IMG/VR virus record: IMGVR_UViG_3300045921_000322
Coordinates: 1-31,753 of that record
DNA: 31,753 bases
Source of the DNA: a virus
Strand: one strand, 5' to 3'
Shown piece after piece: positions 7,147 to 13,397 of the stretch; position 1 is the stretch's first letter, and the number at the start of each line of letters is the position of its first letter. A program made the position numbers and the translations under genes. The notes under the pieces were generated by a model, which had not been told where the DNA came from, did no database searches, and worked only from the letters and a program-made list of their open reading frames with translations.

Positions 7147-7887
7147 ATGCAAGACCCGGCCTTTCTATTCTACTACAAAGACTTCATGCTCAGCACCGCC
7201 AAACTGACCAATGCACAGCGTGGAGCATACATCCAGCTCATGTGTCTGCAAGCGACCAATGGTCACGTCACAGAGAAAGATATGATGAACACATGTGCAG
7301 TCATATGTTTTGACACAATGAAAATCACGATGGACAAAGAAGCGCTCAGTTTTGTAAAATCCAAGTTTGTAGAGACCACACCAGGCAGCGGCCATTATAG
7401 AAACCCCCGCCTCACCACAGAAATAGAAAAACGTACAACTTATTCAGAATCAAGGCGTAACAATCGCATGAAAAAGACATCTAAAACATATGATAATACA
7501 TATGATAATACTGTGAACACACATATGGTAAATGTAAATGCAAATGTAAATGAAAATGAAAATAAAGGAAAGGGGGTGCAGGGGGAAAACGAAAAACCTA
7601 CAACATACGCCAACAGAAGAAAGAACATTCCAGCATCAGCAGCAGAAGTGATCGAATTTTTTAAAAACGACTCGGCCTGTATGCTCAATGGAGAATCCGA
7701 GTATCTCGGAAACAGATTTTACAACAACTATGCATCACAGGGCTGGCTGAAGAAAAATAAGATGCCCGTCACGGACTGGAAAGCAGTTGCCCGGGTATGG
7801 GCACAGGATCACCGCAGCGGCGTCTTCAAAAACACCGGTACAGAAAGGGCCACTCCAAAAACATACAGTTACACAGAAGAAGATTAA
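7147..7887 (+). CDS. DUF1376/YdaU-type replication initiator
   Basis: A 246-residue protein. The N-terminus (DPAFLFYYKDFMLSTAKLTNAQRGAYIQLMC) is the DUF1376/YdaU winged-helix start found in phage replication proteins. A low-complexity linker with N, V and E follows (NVNANVNENENKGKG), then a C-terminal helical domain (FYNNYASQGWLKKNKMPVTDWKAVARVWA) seen in helicase-loading replication proteins. It would bind the phage origin and hand over to the DnaC-like loader, whose gene starts 12 bases after its stop. The linker is encoded by short tandem repeats (7487-7510 and 7528-7565) that could slip. No iterons are visible inside the gene. Confidence 0.8.
   Translation: MQDPAFLFYYKDFMLSTAKLTNAQRGAYIQLMCLQATNGHVTEKDMMNTCAVICFDTMKITMDKEALSFVKSKFVETTPGSGHYRNPRLTTEIEKRTTYSESRRNNRMKKTSKTYDNTYDNTVNTHMVNVNANVNENENKGKGVQGENEKPTTYANRRKNIPASAAEVIEFFKNDSACMLNGESEYLGNRFYNNYASQGWLKKNKMPVTDWKAVARVWAQDHRSGVFKNTGTERATPKTYSYTEED
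7487..7565 (+). repeat. short tandem repeats in DUF1376 gene linker
   Basis: ACATATGATAAT occurs twice in tandem (7487-7510), followed by a stretch of AAATGN-type six-base repeats (about 7528-7565). Both keep the reading frame (multiples of three), so copy changes would alter only linker length. Confidence 0.7.
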
Positions 7888-7898
7888 AGCCTATCAAA

Positions 7899-8663
7899 AT
7901 GAAAGAATTAGAAAAAGAAACACAGACATTTCTCTCCAGACTGCGCAAAAATCGCAACTACAGATCACTGCCTGACGTACCCGAAGGATACCGATTCGGA
8001 AACCATAAGGTACATAGCCAGGATCCTGAGACAACAATCCCGACCCTTAGCTATGAAAATTACATGATCATAACCATCAATCTGATGACCAAAAAACTGG
8101 ATAGCACCGGAAAAAAATTAAATCTTAACAATAAAGCCATGACCATCCTGCAGCATATACATCTCAACATCCTGCAGGATCCAGACTCAGATTACAATCC
8201 ATACAAAGGATTTTACGTCTATGGTCCCAATAGTACCGGAAAGAGCTTTGCACTACGGCACACTTTCCAGAGCTTATCCATTGCCCGTACATCACAGAAG
8301 TGGTCCACACCGGATGCCCCAAAGATGCTATCCTACAAGAATGACATCATGATGAGAGCAAGGGCAGAGAAGACCATCGCATTCCTTGCTGAGTATCGTG
8401 GATCCTACTACATCGATGACCTTGGATACAATGACAGCAGCGATCTCAATCTATACGGAAATAAAGAGAAATTCCTTCCGGAGCTCGTCAATATCCTGTA
8501 CGAGCAGCACCTGAAAGGACACCGGCAGCACTTCACGTCAAATGTACCTATCTCTGAGATCGAGAAGACATACGGCAAAGGCACCGCAGACAGACTCAGA
8601 GAGATGTGCAATCTGGTCCTATGGCAGACTGAAATGAATCACCGGACGGGAAAAAAAATATAA
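7899..8663 (+). CDS. dnaC: DnaC-type AAA+ helicase loader
   Basis: A 254-residue ATPase. Walker A GPNSTGKS is at 109-116, Walker B YIDDLG at 171-176, the sensor TSN at 213-215, and YGKGTADRLREMCN carries the arginine-finger region. The long N-terminal part would contact the replicative helicase. No helicase gene is in the window, so it presumably loads the host DnaB. ATG at 7899 was chosen because upstream in-frame codons overlap the DUF1376 gene. The TAA stop (8661-8663) lies inside the left core of the first attC-like site: the cassette array begins exactly at the end of this gene. Confidence 0.88.
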   Translation: MKELEKETQTFLSRLRKNRNYRSLPDVPEGYRFGNHKVHSQDPETTIPTLSYENYMIITINLMTKKLDSTGKKLNLNNKAMTILQHIHLNILQDPDSDYNPYKGFYVYGPNSTGKSFALRHTFQSLSIARTSQKWSTPDAPKMLSYKNDIMMRARAEKTIAFLAEYRGSYYIDDLGYNDSSDLNLYGNKEKFLPELVNILYEQHLKGHRQHFTSNVPISEIEKTYGKGTADRLREMCNLVLWQTEMNHRTGKKI

Positions 8664-8760
8664 CGTTTTTCGGCTTGGTGTCTGTTATTTTGCCTTGCAG
8701 ACATTTCAAGTTTTAGATAAATTTAATAGGCAAAATAATAGCACCAAACCGCTGTTATAC
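8658..8760 (+). repeat. attC-like site 0 (after dnaC)
   Basis: Left core TATAAC (8659-8664, including the dnaC stop), left arm 8671-8695, spacer of 32 bases, right arm 8728-8751, right core GTTATAC at 8754-8760. The arms pair over about 24 bp with one unpaired T (8681) in the left arm. It belongs to a cassette whose gene is missing or was replaced by dnaC. Confidence 0.75.
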
Positions 8761-8773
8761 GCAGCCTTTTATT

Positions 8774-9013
8774 ATGAGTCAATTATCACAACTAAGACAA
8801 GCTTTAACCGATAAATTAATCGAGTGGGCAAAAGATGAGCATCAAACAGAAATAATTGTTGATAGCTTTCTTGAATTTATGGATGCTGCGGAATGGTCGG
8901 AAGATGACCAATTAACAGTATTAGACCAATGTAGAGATTATTTCGTTGATGGATTTATTCGTGAACGATTAATTTATGAAGCTACTACTATTCGTGTAAA
9001 TGCTGGTTATTAA
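8774..9013 (+). CDS. cassette 1: small acidic protein, unknown
   Basis: A 79-residue acidic protein, MSQLSQLRQALTDKLIEWAKDEHQTEIIVDSFLEFMDAAEWSEDDQL..., apparently all-helical. It is the only gene of the first cassette, 19 bases after its G^TT boundary. No family is recognised. Small acidic proteins in phage accessory regions can be anti-defence DNA mimics; net charge alone does not show this. Confidence 0.7.
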   Translation: MSQLSQLRQALTDKLIEWAKDEHQTEIIVDSFLEFMDAAEWSEDDQLTVLDQCRDYFVDGFIRERLIYEATTIRVNAGY

Positions 9014-9019
9014 GGTTGC

Positions 9020-9153
9020 GTATAACGTGCCGGGTGTTGCCGTCAGGCGGGGATTTAAACAACAAAAGTAAAATAGAAATGGAAAACTTAAATAAACGGA
9101 CAAAAGTTGAAACGGAGCAGGTCGCCCCCGCTTGCGGCAATACCTTGTTAGCG
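9020..9153 (+). repeat. attC-like site 1
   Basis: Left core GTATAAC (9020-9026), left arm 9033-9052, spacer of about 72 bases, right arm 9125-9144, right core GTTAGCG (9147-9153). The arms pair over 19 bp allowing G-T wobbles, with an unpaired T at 9043, the same 17 bases from the left core as in site 0. The left core matches the reverse complement of this cassette's own start (GTTATACGCAGCC). Confidence 0.85.
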
Positions 9154-9331
9154 GTTCGGGCTTGTGGTATCTGCGGTTTCCCAAATGTCAAACCCGCATT
9201 AAAAATAAACAGTGTAGATCTTGGTCATTGTTGTTTGTCATTTATTGGCAACTTGTCAAAATGCAACGGTAATACGCTATGGAAAGAATTGGAAATACAA
9301 ACAAATTATATCAACTCAAAAAACAGAAACA

Positions 9332-9475
9332 ATGATTGAAATTAAAAAAAGAAACGGCAACTGGGAAGCATACGTCAATGGCGGATTGTTACACTATTCT
9401 GAAAGTCTCGAAGGGCTTCTGAACTATTTAGCCCGACACGGTGAAGATTTAGAAGAAGAATTGAATAACGAATAA
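9332..9475 (+). CDS. cassette 2: small protein, unknown
   Basis: A 47-residue protein, MIEIKKRNGNWEAYVNGGLLHYSESLEGLLNYLARHGEDLEEELNNE. The start is about 185 bases into the cassette; that leader has no clear gene. Eleven bases separate it from the winged-helix gene, so the two form a small operon. No known domain. Confidence 0.6.
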   Translation: MIEIKKRNGNWEAYVNGGLLHYSESLEGLLNYLARHGEDLEEELNNE

Positions 9476-9486
9476 ACTATTTAACA

Positions 9487-9738
9487 ATGGCAGAATATTA
9501 TCAAATACCTGATTTATCCAAAGAGGTAATGACGGACGTAATCAATTTTGTTACTTCTAAAGAAACCGTATCGACAGCCGAATTGCAGATAAAATTCAAA
9601 TGGGGCTACAACCGTGCAGGTCGCACTATGGATAGATTAAACCAATTTGGAATAGTAGAAGAGTTTCAAGGCGTTAGAAGTCGTAAGGTATTAATGACAA
9701 ATTCAGATGCTCAAAAAGTCATTGCTGGTCTGTCGTAG
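9487..9738 (+). CDS. cassette 2: FtsK-gamma-like winged-helix protein
   Basis: An 83-residue protein. The core VINFVTSKETVSTAELQIKF then KWGYNRAGRTMDRLNQFGIV resembles the FtsK/SpoIIIE gamma domain (pattern S-S-LQR-F-IGYNRAA-L-D-LE--GIV followed by S--R-VL). In FtsK this domain reads KOPS sequences on DNA and activates XerCD recombination. Here it is a free-standing protein with no ATPase motor. It could compete with host FtsK at KOPS, or be a DNA-binding regulator; both are inference. The stop codon is directly before the next attC-like site. Confidence 0.7.
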   Translation: MAEYYQIPDLSKEVMTDVINFVTSKETVSTAELQIKFKWGYNRAGRTMDRLNQFGIVEEFQGVRSRKVLMTNSDAQKVIAGLS

Positions 9739-9744
9739 CCTGAC

Positions 9745-9889
9745 CGCTAACGGACAGGTATTGCCGATGGTGCGGTATTCCGTGTTCCGTCAGCCCAATA
9801 AAAGTAATGAAGATGAATAGAATTATAACAGTTCAGCACATAGGTAGCACATAGGTTTCAGCCGCACTATTGGCAATACCATGTTACCT
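9745..9889 (+). repeat. attC-like site 2
   Basis: Left core CGCTAAC (9745-9751), left arm 9757-9775 and right arm 9862-9880 (17 of 19 positions identical as inverted repeat), spacer of 86 bases, right core GTTACCT (9883-9889). The left core pairs with the start of its own cassette (GTTAGCGGTTCGG at 9147), not with the right core beside it. Confidence 0.85.
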
Positions 9890-9914
9890 GCTGTTGCGGT
9901 TAAATTAAACGACT

Positions 9915-10274
9915 ATGCCAATTAATTATAAGAACTACCCTAAGAACTGGAAAACAGAAATACGTCCTGCAATATTGGAACGTGCTAAAAACAAATGTGA
10001 GTGGTGCGGATTTGCAAACGGGCAACCTGTTTTCAGAGGCAAGACTAAAAATAAAATAGACTGGTTTCCTTGTTATCAGGATGCAGTAGAAAATAGTCAA
10101 ATAGCTTTTGAAGAACCTGTGAAAGTTGTATTGACTATTGCACATCTTGACCATGATGAGTTGAACCACGAAGTAAAATTAGAACGGCTTGCTGCTCTTT
10201 GTCAACTATGCCATTTACGCTATGATGCAAAAGAAAAGTATCGGCGTGTAATGTCTGGTAGCAATAGCAGGTAA
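9915..10274 (+). CDS. cassette 3: HNH-type nuclease-like protein
   Basis: A 119-residue protein with a zinc-ribbon HNH layout: first pair C-EW-C (KNKCEWCGF, about residue 31), then VVLTIAHLDHDELNHE with the catalytic-type histidine region, and a second pair ALCQLCHLRYDAKEK. This fits a small HNH endonuclease that cuts DNA or acts as the nuclease partner of a modification gene. Its TAA stop is part of the attC left core AGGTAAC. The next cassettes carry methyltransferases, so it could be the cutting half of a restriction-modification pair, but cassettes move independently. Confidence 0.75.
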   Translation: MPINYKNYPKNWKTEIRPAILERAKNKCEWCGFANGQPVFRGKTKNKIDWFPCYQDAVENSQIAFEEPVKVVLTIAHLDHDELNHEVKLERLAALCQLCHLRYDAKEKYRRVMSGSNSR

Positions 10275-10399
10275 CGTATGGTGCTTTGCGAAGGCGGGGC
10301 TTTTAACCGATAAACTTAATTAGAAAGATGAAAGATATATTTAACGATAATGTTCCTTTGAAAACGGAAACCCCCGCTTTTGCAAAGCACGTGTTACCA
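10269..10399 (+). repeat. attC-like site 3
   Basis: Left core AGGTAAC (10269-10275), left arm from 10280 to 10299, spacer of about 71 bases with an in-frame ATG at 10328, right arm 10371-10390, right core GTTACCA (10393-10399). The arms are identical at 17 of 19 positions as inverted repeat; differences are wobble-compatible. Confidence 0.85.
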
Positions 10400-11020
10400 G
10401 CAGTGCCTTCTTCGGAGGTTTATTTAGAAGATTGTGTAAAGGCATTAAAACGCTATAACGATAACCACTTTGACTTGGCAATAGTTGACCCGCCTTATGG
10501 GTTAGAAAGATTTAAAAAAGGTGGAAGCCACGTCAATAAACACGGAAGCGAAAACGGACAATGGAATAACGAAAAACCAACCAAAGAATACTTTGACGAA
10601 TTATTTAGAGTTTCTAAAAATCAAATCATTTGGGGTGCAAATAACTTTGAATTACCAACGAGTGAATATTTTATAATATGGCAAAAATCAAATGCAGAGG
10701 ATTTTAGTTTTGCAATGTGCGAAATGGCTTGGACAAATTGCAAAGTGCCCGCAAAAGTTTATAAAAAGTTGCATATTTCAGTTGATGACAAAAATAAAAT
10801 ACACCCAACTCAAAAGCCAATAGAATTATATAGTTGGTTACTTGATAGATACGCAAAGCCAAATGATTTAATTTTAGACACCCACTTAGGAAGTGGAAGC
10901 AGTAGAATTGCAGCGTATAAAGGCGGGTTCAACTTTGTAGGATTTGAGATAGACCAAGAATATTATGAGAAACAAGAAAAGCGTTTTAATGACTTTAAAT
11001 CACAACTTCGGTTATTTTAG
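10328..11020 (+). CDS. cassette 4: beta-class DNA methyltransferase
   Basis: A 230-residue SAM-dependent DNA methyltransferase. Catalytic motif IV DPPY is at 54-57 and the SAM-binding motif I region DTHLGSGSS at about 184-192 near the C-terminus, preceded by HPTQKP; this order is the beta class (N6-adenine or N4-cytosine). The ATG at 10328 lies in the spacer of the preceding attC, so residues 1-22 would be attC-encoded. A GTG at 10391, whose G is the predicted cut point, or a GTG at 10403, would start nearer the conserved region EVYLEDCVKALKRY. The conserved part is complete either way. No restriction enzyme partner is adjacent, apart from the HNH cassette. Confidence 0.85.
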   Translation: MKDIFNDNVPLKTETPAFAKHVLPAVPSSEVYLEDCVKALKRYNDNHFDLAIVDPPYGLERFKKGGSHVNKHGSENGQWNNEKPTKEYFDELFRVSKNQIIWGANNFELPTSEYFIIWQKSNAEDFSFAMCEMAWTNCKVPAKVYKKLHISVDDKNKIHPTQKPIELYSWLLDRYAKPNDLILDTHLGSGSSRIAAYKGGFNFVGFEIDQEYYEKQEKRFNDFKSQLRLF

Positions 11021-11038
11021 CGGTGTCGGTGGCATTGC

Positions 11039-11169
11039 TGGTAATTTGGCGGCTTGGCGAAGTGGGGGAATTATACCCACAAAAGCCGATTAGAATTACT
11101 AATGTTTAATAAAAGTACAAATGATGAATAAAGAACAAATGCCCCCATTTTGCCAAACCGATGTTACCA
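11039..11169 (+). repeat. attC-like site 4
   Basis: Left core TGGTAAT (11039-11045), with the usual final C changed to T, left arm 11050-11068, spacer of about 73 bases with ATG codons at 11121 and 11124, right arm 11142-11160, right core GTTACCA (11163-11169). The arms match at 16 of 19 positions. Confidence 0.8.
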
Positions 11170-12089
11170 GCAGTGCATCGCTTGACCTTTTTGGTAATAA
11201 AGTTTTAGATAAAAAAAACCTTTCTGATTGGTTTATAGTTCCACCTTTTTCTGTTTTAAATGTATCTACCAATACTTGGCAGGAAAGAAAAAAAATATGG
11301 ATGAAGAGAATTGACGATAAGGCACAGGCAAGAAAAAACAAATTGACAATGAAGGCTAAAAGCGGTATTGGGCTTCAACAAGGAATTGAATTTATGTCAA
11401 TAAAAGGAGATACTACGTCTATTTTAGACCCTGTTTTGTGTGAAGTATTGCTACATTGGTTTACTAACGAAAACCATAAATGTTTCGACCCATTTGCTGG
11501 GGATGCTGTATTTGGATTTTGTTCAGCATATAAAAATAGACCATTTATAGGAATTGAATTAAGGAGTGAACAGGTTGAATTTAATCAAACACTAATTGAT
11601 TTACACGGATTAGATGGCAGATACATATGTGATGATGCCGTTAATGTAACTAAACACATTGAAAGAGAAAGTGTTGATTTTATTTTTTCTTGCCCTCCAT
11701 ATGCCGATTTAGAAATATACAGTGATTTGGAAAACGATTTATCAAATATGGATTATGATGTTTTTTTTAATACAATAGATAAAGTATTTACCGACTGCTA
11801 CAGCAGATTAAAAAATAACCGATTTGCAGCTATTGTAATTGGTGAAGTTCGTCATAAAAATACTGGGGTGTATTTAGGATTAGTTCCTAAAATTACAAAA
11901 ATAATGATGGATGCAGGGTTTAATTATTATAATGAGATGATACTTGCAACTCCAATTGGTAATTTACACATGAGGGCAGGTAATTATATGAGTGGGAGTA
12001 GAAAAATTGGTAAACAACACCAAAACGTTTTAATATTTTACAAAGGGAATACTAAATTTATTAAAAAAGAATTTAAACAGTTAAAATGA
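11121..12089 (+). CDS. cassette 5: DNA methyltransferase, likely N4-cytosine/N6-adenine
   Basis: A 322-residue methyltransferase. A conserved front domain (LDKKNLSDWFIVPPFSVLN...WQERKKIWM, about 29-61) is followed by ILDPVLCEVL, motif I DPFAGDAVFG at 123-132 and catalytic motif SCPPY at 190-194, then GEVRHKNTGVYLG and a C-terminal target-binding part. It is a known layout for phage and mobile-element methyltransferases. The conserved front domain begins before any start codon inside the cassette, so translation probably starts at 11121 or 11124 in the preceding attC spacer; the first 14 residues are then attC-encoded. It overlaps the next gene (ATGA). Confidence 0.85.
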   Translation: MMNKEQMPPFCQTDVTSSASLDLFGNKVLDKKNLSDWFIVPPFSVLNVSTNTWQERKKIWMKRIDDKAQARKNKLTMKAKSGIGLQQGIEFMSIKGDTTSILDPVLCEVLLHWFTNENHKCFDPFAGDAVFGFCSAYKNRPFIGIELRSEQVEFNQTLIDLHGLDGRYICDDAVNVTKHIERESVDFIFSCPPYADLEIYSDLENDLSNMDYDVFFNTIDKVFTDCYSRLKNNRFAAIVIGEVRHKNTGVYLGLVPKITKIMMDAGFNYYNEMILATPIGNLHMRAGNYMSGSRKIGKQHQNVLIFYKGNTKFIKKEFKQLK

Positions 12090-12376
12090 AGGCAGAGATA
12101 TATAATATAAGTGGATGGATTAATTCAGTTGATGAATTAGAAATTAAAAAATATTTTGATGAATTACTTTTAAAAAGTGGATTTACAATTTTAAACTATC
12201 AAAGTCATCAATTTAGTCCAATAGGATACACAGGATTATGGTTGCTTGGAGAAAGTCATTTTGCGGTACATACATTCCCAGAGGAAATTAAAAGTTATAT
12301 TGAATTGTCAAGCTGTAATTATAATTTTTACGAAACATTTAAATCGGAGTGTGGTGCCTTTTGGCATTGCTGGTAA
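12086..12376 (+). CDS. cassette 5: S-adenosylmethionine decarboxylase-like protein
   Basis: A 96-residue protein. GLWLLGESHFAVHTFPE (about 50-66) matches the prokaryotic SpeH/AdoMetDC signature, in which the E-S bond (E56-S57) self-cleaves to make the pyruvoyl group, and LSSCNY supplies the catalytic cysteine region (C77). The family normally makes decarboxylated SAM for spermidine. Here it is translationally coupled (ATGA) to a SAM-dependent methyltransferase, so it may tune or deplete SAM; depletion would blunt SAM-dependent restriction. Its TAA stop lies inside the attC left core. It is slightly shorter than typical SpeH (about 120 residues). Confidence 0.75.
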   Translation: MKAEIYNISGWINSVDELEIKKYFDELLLKSGFTILNYQSHQFSPIGYTGLWLLGESHFAVHTFPEEIKSYIELSSCNYNFYETFKSECGAFWHCW

Positions 12377-12502
12377 CGTGGTTGCGCTTGGCGCAGTGGC
12401 GGATTTCGGAGAACGGAACTGTCAATACACCACAAATGCTGATGCGAGGTAGAATGTTTAATTAACCACTGAACCCGCCATTGAGCCAAACGCATGTTAG
12501 CG
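12371..12502 (+). repeat. attC-like site 5
   Basis: Left core TGGTAAC (12371-12377), left arm 12383-12402, spacer of 72 bases, right arm 12475-12494, right core GTTAGCG (12496-12502). The arms match at 17 of 20 positions as inverted repeat. The left core pairs with the start of its own cassette (GTTACCAGCAGTGC at 11163). Confidence 0.85.
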
Positions 12503-12536
12503 GCTGGGCTTTGTCGGGATCTAAAATTGAAAACGA

Positions 12537-12974
12537 ATGAATACAGAATTGATGTTTAGTAGTAAGACGGAAATGTGGGCTACTCCACAAGACTTCTTTG
12601 ATAAGATGAACGAGCAATACAATTTTTCTTTAGATGTATGTGCAATTTCAGACAACGCAAAGTGCGCCAATTTTTTTACTCCCGAAATGGACGGATTAAA
12701 ACAAGATTGGAAAGGCACTTGTTGGATGAACCCACCATACGGAAGAGAAATTGGCAAATGGGTTGCAAAGGCTTATGATGAAGCAGTAGAAAAGAAAAAT
12801 TGTATTGTGGTGGCATTGTTGCCTGCCCGAACCGATACAAAATGGTTTCACGATTACATTTATATGATGTATGGGGTCGAAGTAGATTTTATTAAGGGCA
12901 GGCTAAAATTTGGTAACGGTAAAAATTCAGCCCCATTTCCGTCTATGGTGGTTGTCTTTAAGCCTTGCCGCTAA
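12537..12974 (+). CDS. dam: cassette 6: phage-type N6-adenine DNA methyltransferase
   Basis: A 145-residue methyltransferase of the phage Dam family: FSSKTEMWATPQDFFDKMNEQYNFSLDVCA at the front (residues 7-36), catalytic NPPY at 65-68, then GKWVAKAYDEAV and FIKGRLKFG. It methylates adenine in a short DNA motif, probably to protect phage DNA from host restriction. It is somewhat shorter than the usual 160-180 residues but has all the main blocks. The stop TAA is part of the core CGCTAAC (12969-12975), after which the attC arm sequence is missing. Confidence 0.88.
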   Translation: MNTELMFSSKTEMWATPQDFFDKMNEQYNFSLDVCAISDNAKCANFFTPEMDGLKQDWKGTCWMNPPYGREIGKWVAKAYDEAVEKKNCIVVALLPARTDTKWFHDYIYMMYGVEVDFIKGRLKFGNGKNSAPFPSMVVVFKPCR

Positions 12975-12975
12975 C
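12969..12975 (+). repeat. attC left half-site at the right edge of the array
   Basis: CGCTAAC pairs with the start of its own cassette (GTTAGCG at 12496), as in the other cassettes. No matching arms or GTTA core follow, so the array is truncated here and phage sequence resumes. Confidence 0.65.
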
Positions 12976-13060
12976 GTTCCTACTTACGCCATAAACATTC
13001 GTATATAACTCCAAACAGCACAAAACACGCCAAATATGTTAATTTTATAATACTACAATC

Positions 13061-13219
13061 ATGAAAATATACAAGATATGGATCGGACCATATCCCGAGC
13101 CCGAGCATTTTAAAAAATACACAGACACCTGGCATATTATATCCGATGCACAGATCGTATCCATCGGCAATGTATATATCAATAAAATACAGGTCAAAGG
13201 AAACGGACCTACATTCTAA
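13061..13219 (+). CDS. small hypothetical protein
   Basis: A 52-residue ORF, MKIYKIWIGPYPEPEHFKKYTDTWHIISDAQIV... Codon use (ATA, CCG, GGA) returns to that of the phage, unlike the cassettes on its left. It overlaps the following HTH gene in another frame by 50 bases. No domain recognised. Confidence 0.55.
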   Translation: MKIYKIWIGPYPEPEHFKKYTDTWHIISDAQIVSIGNVYINKIQVKGNGPTF

Positions 13220-13397
13220 AGAATGGCTTACATCCAAAGAAACGCAAACCATACTGAAAGTTTCATCAGTAACCATCTGGAGCTGGAGCCGGTCCGGTAT
13301 TATTAAAGCCCACAAAATAGGAAACCGCCTTAGATACCGGAAAGATGAGATAATGGAAGCCCTTATAAAAATTGAATCTAAAAAGGTGCGATCATGA
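13170..13397 (+). CDS. excisionase-like HTH protein
   Basis: A protein of about 75 residues with KEWLTSKETQTILKVSSVTIWSWSRSGIIKAHKIGNRLRYRKDEI, a clear HTH_17/excisionase-type winged helix common in Bacteroidota mobile elements. The start is uncertain: ATG codons at 13146 and 13170 are in frame, both inside the preceding 52-residue ORF. It may be the integrase's directionality factor or a regulator of the late operon that follows; the 4420 gene is a competing candidate for Xis. Confidence 0.7.
   Translation: MYISIKYRSKETDLHSKEWLTSKETQTILKVSSVTIWSWSRSGIIKAHKIGNRLRYRKDEIMEALIKIESKKVRS

Larger units (their letters stand above)
8658..12975 (+). mobile_element. integron-like gene-cassette array (six cassettes)
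   Basis: Six cassettes in the same orientation are delimited by six attC-like sites plus a terminal half-site. Predicted cut points (G^TT) are after 8754, 9147, 9883, 10393, 11163 and 12496, giving cassettes of about 393, 736, 510, 770 and 1333 bp and a last one truncated at its right side. Within each cassette the first core bases are complementary to the last core bases, as for circularised integron cassettes. Codon use (TTA, GAA, AAA rich) differs from the surrounding phage genes (ATA, AGA, CCG rich), supporting acquisition. No IntI-type integrase is in the window; the tyrosine integrase at 29960-31096 is of the phage type. Confidence 0.8.

Noticed and set aside
9079-9339. An open frame starting ATG in attC-like site 1 and running to 9339
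   Set aside because: It crosses the right core into the untranslated front of cassette 2, has no recognisable domain, and overlaps the start of the better 9332 gene. It may only reflect the attC spacer ATG.
8658-12975. CRISPR array or insertion sequences as the explanation for the repeated motifs
   Set aside because: The repeats are imperfect inverted pairs at gene borders, not equal direct repeats with spacers, and no transposase gene or target-site duplication is visible.
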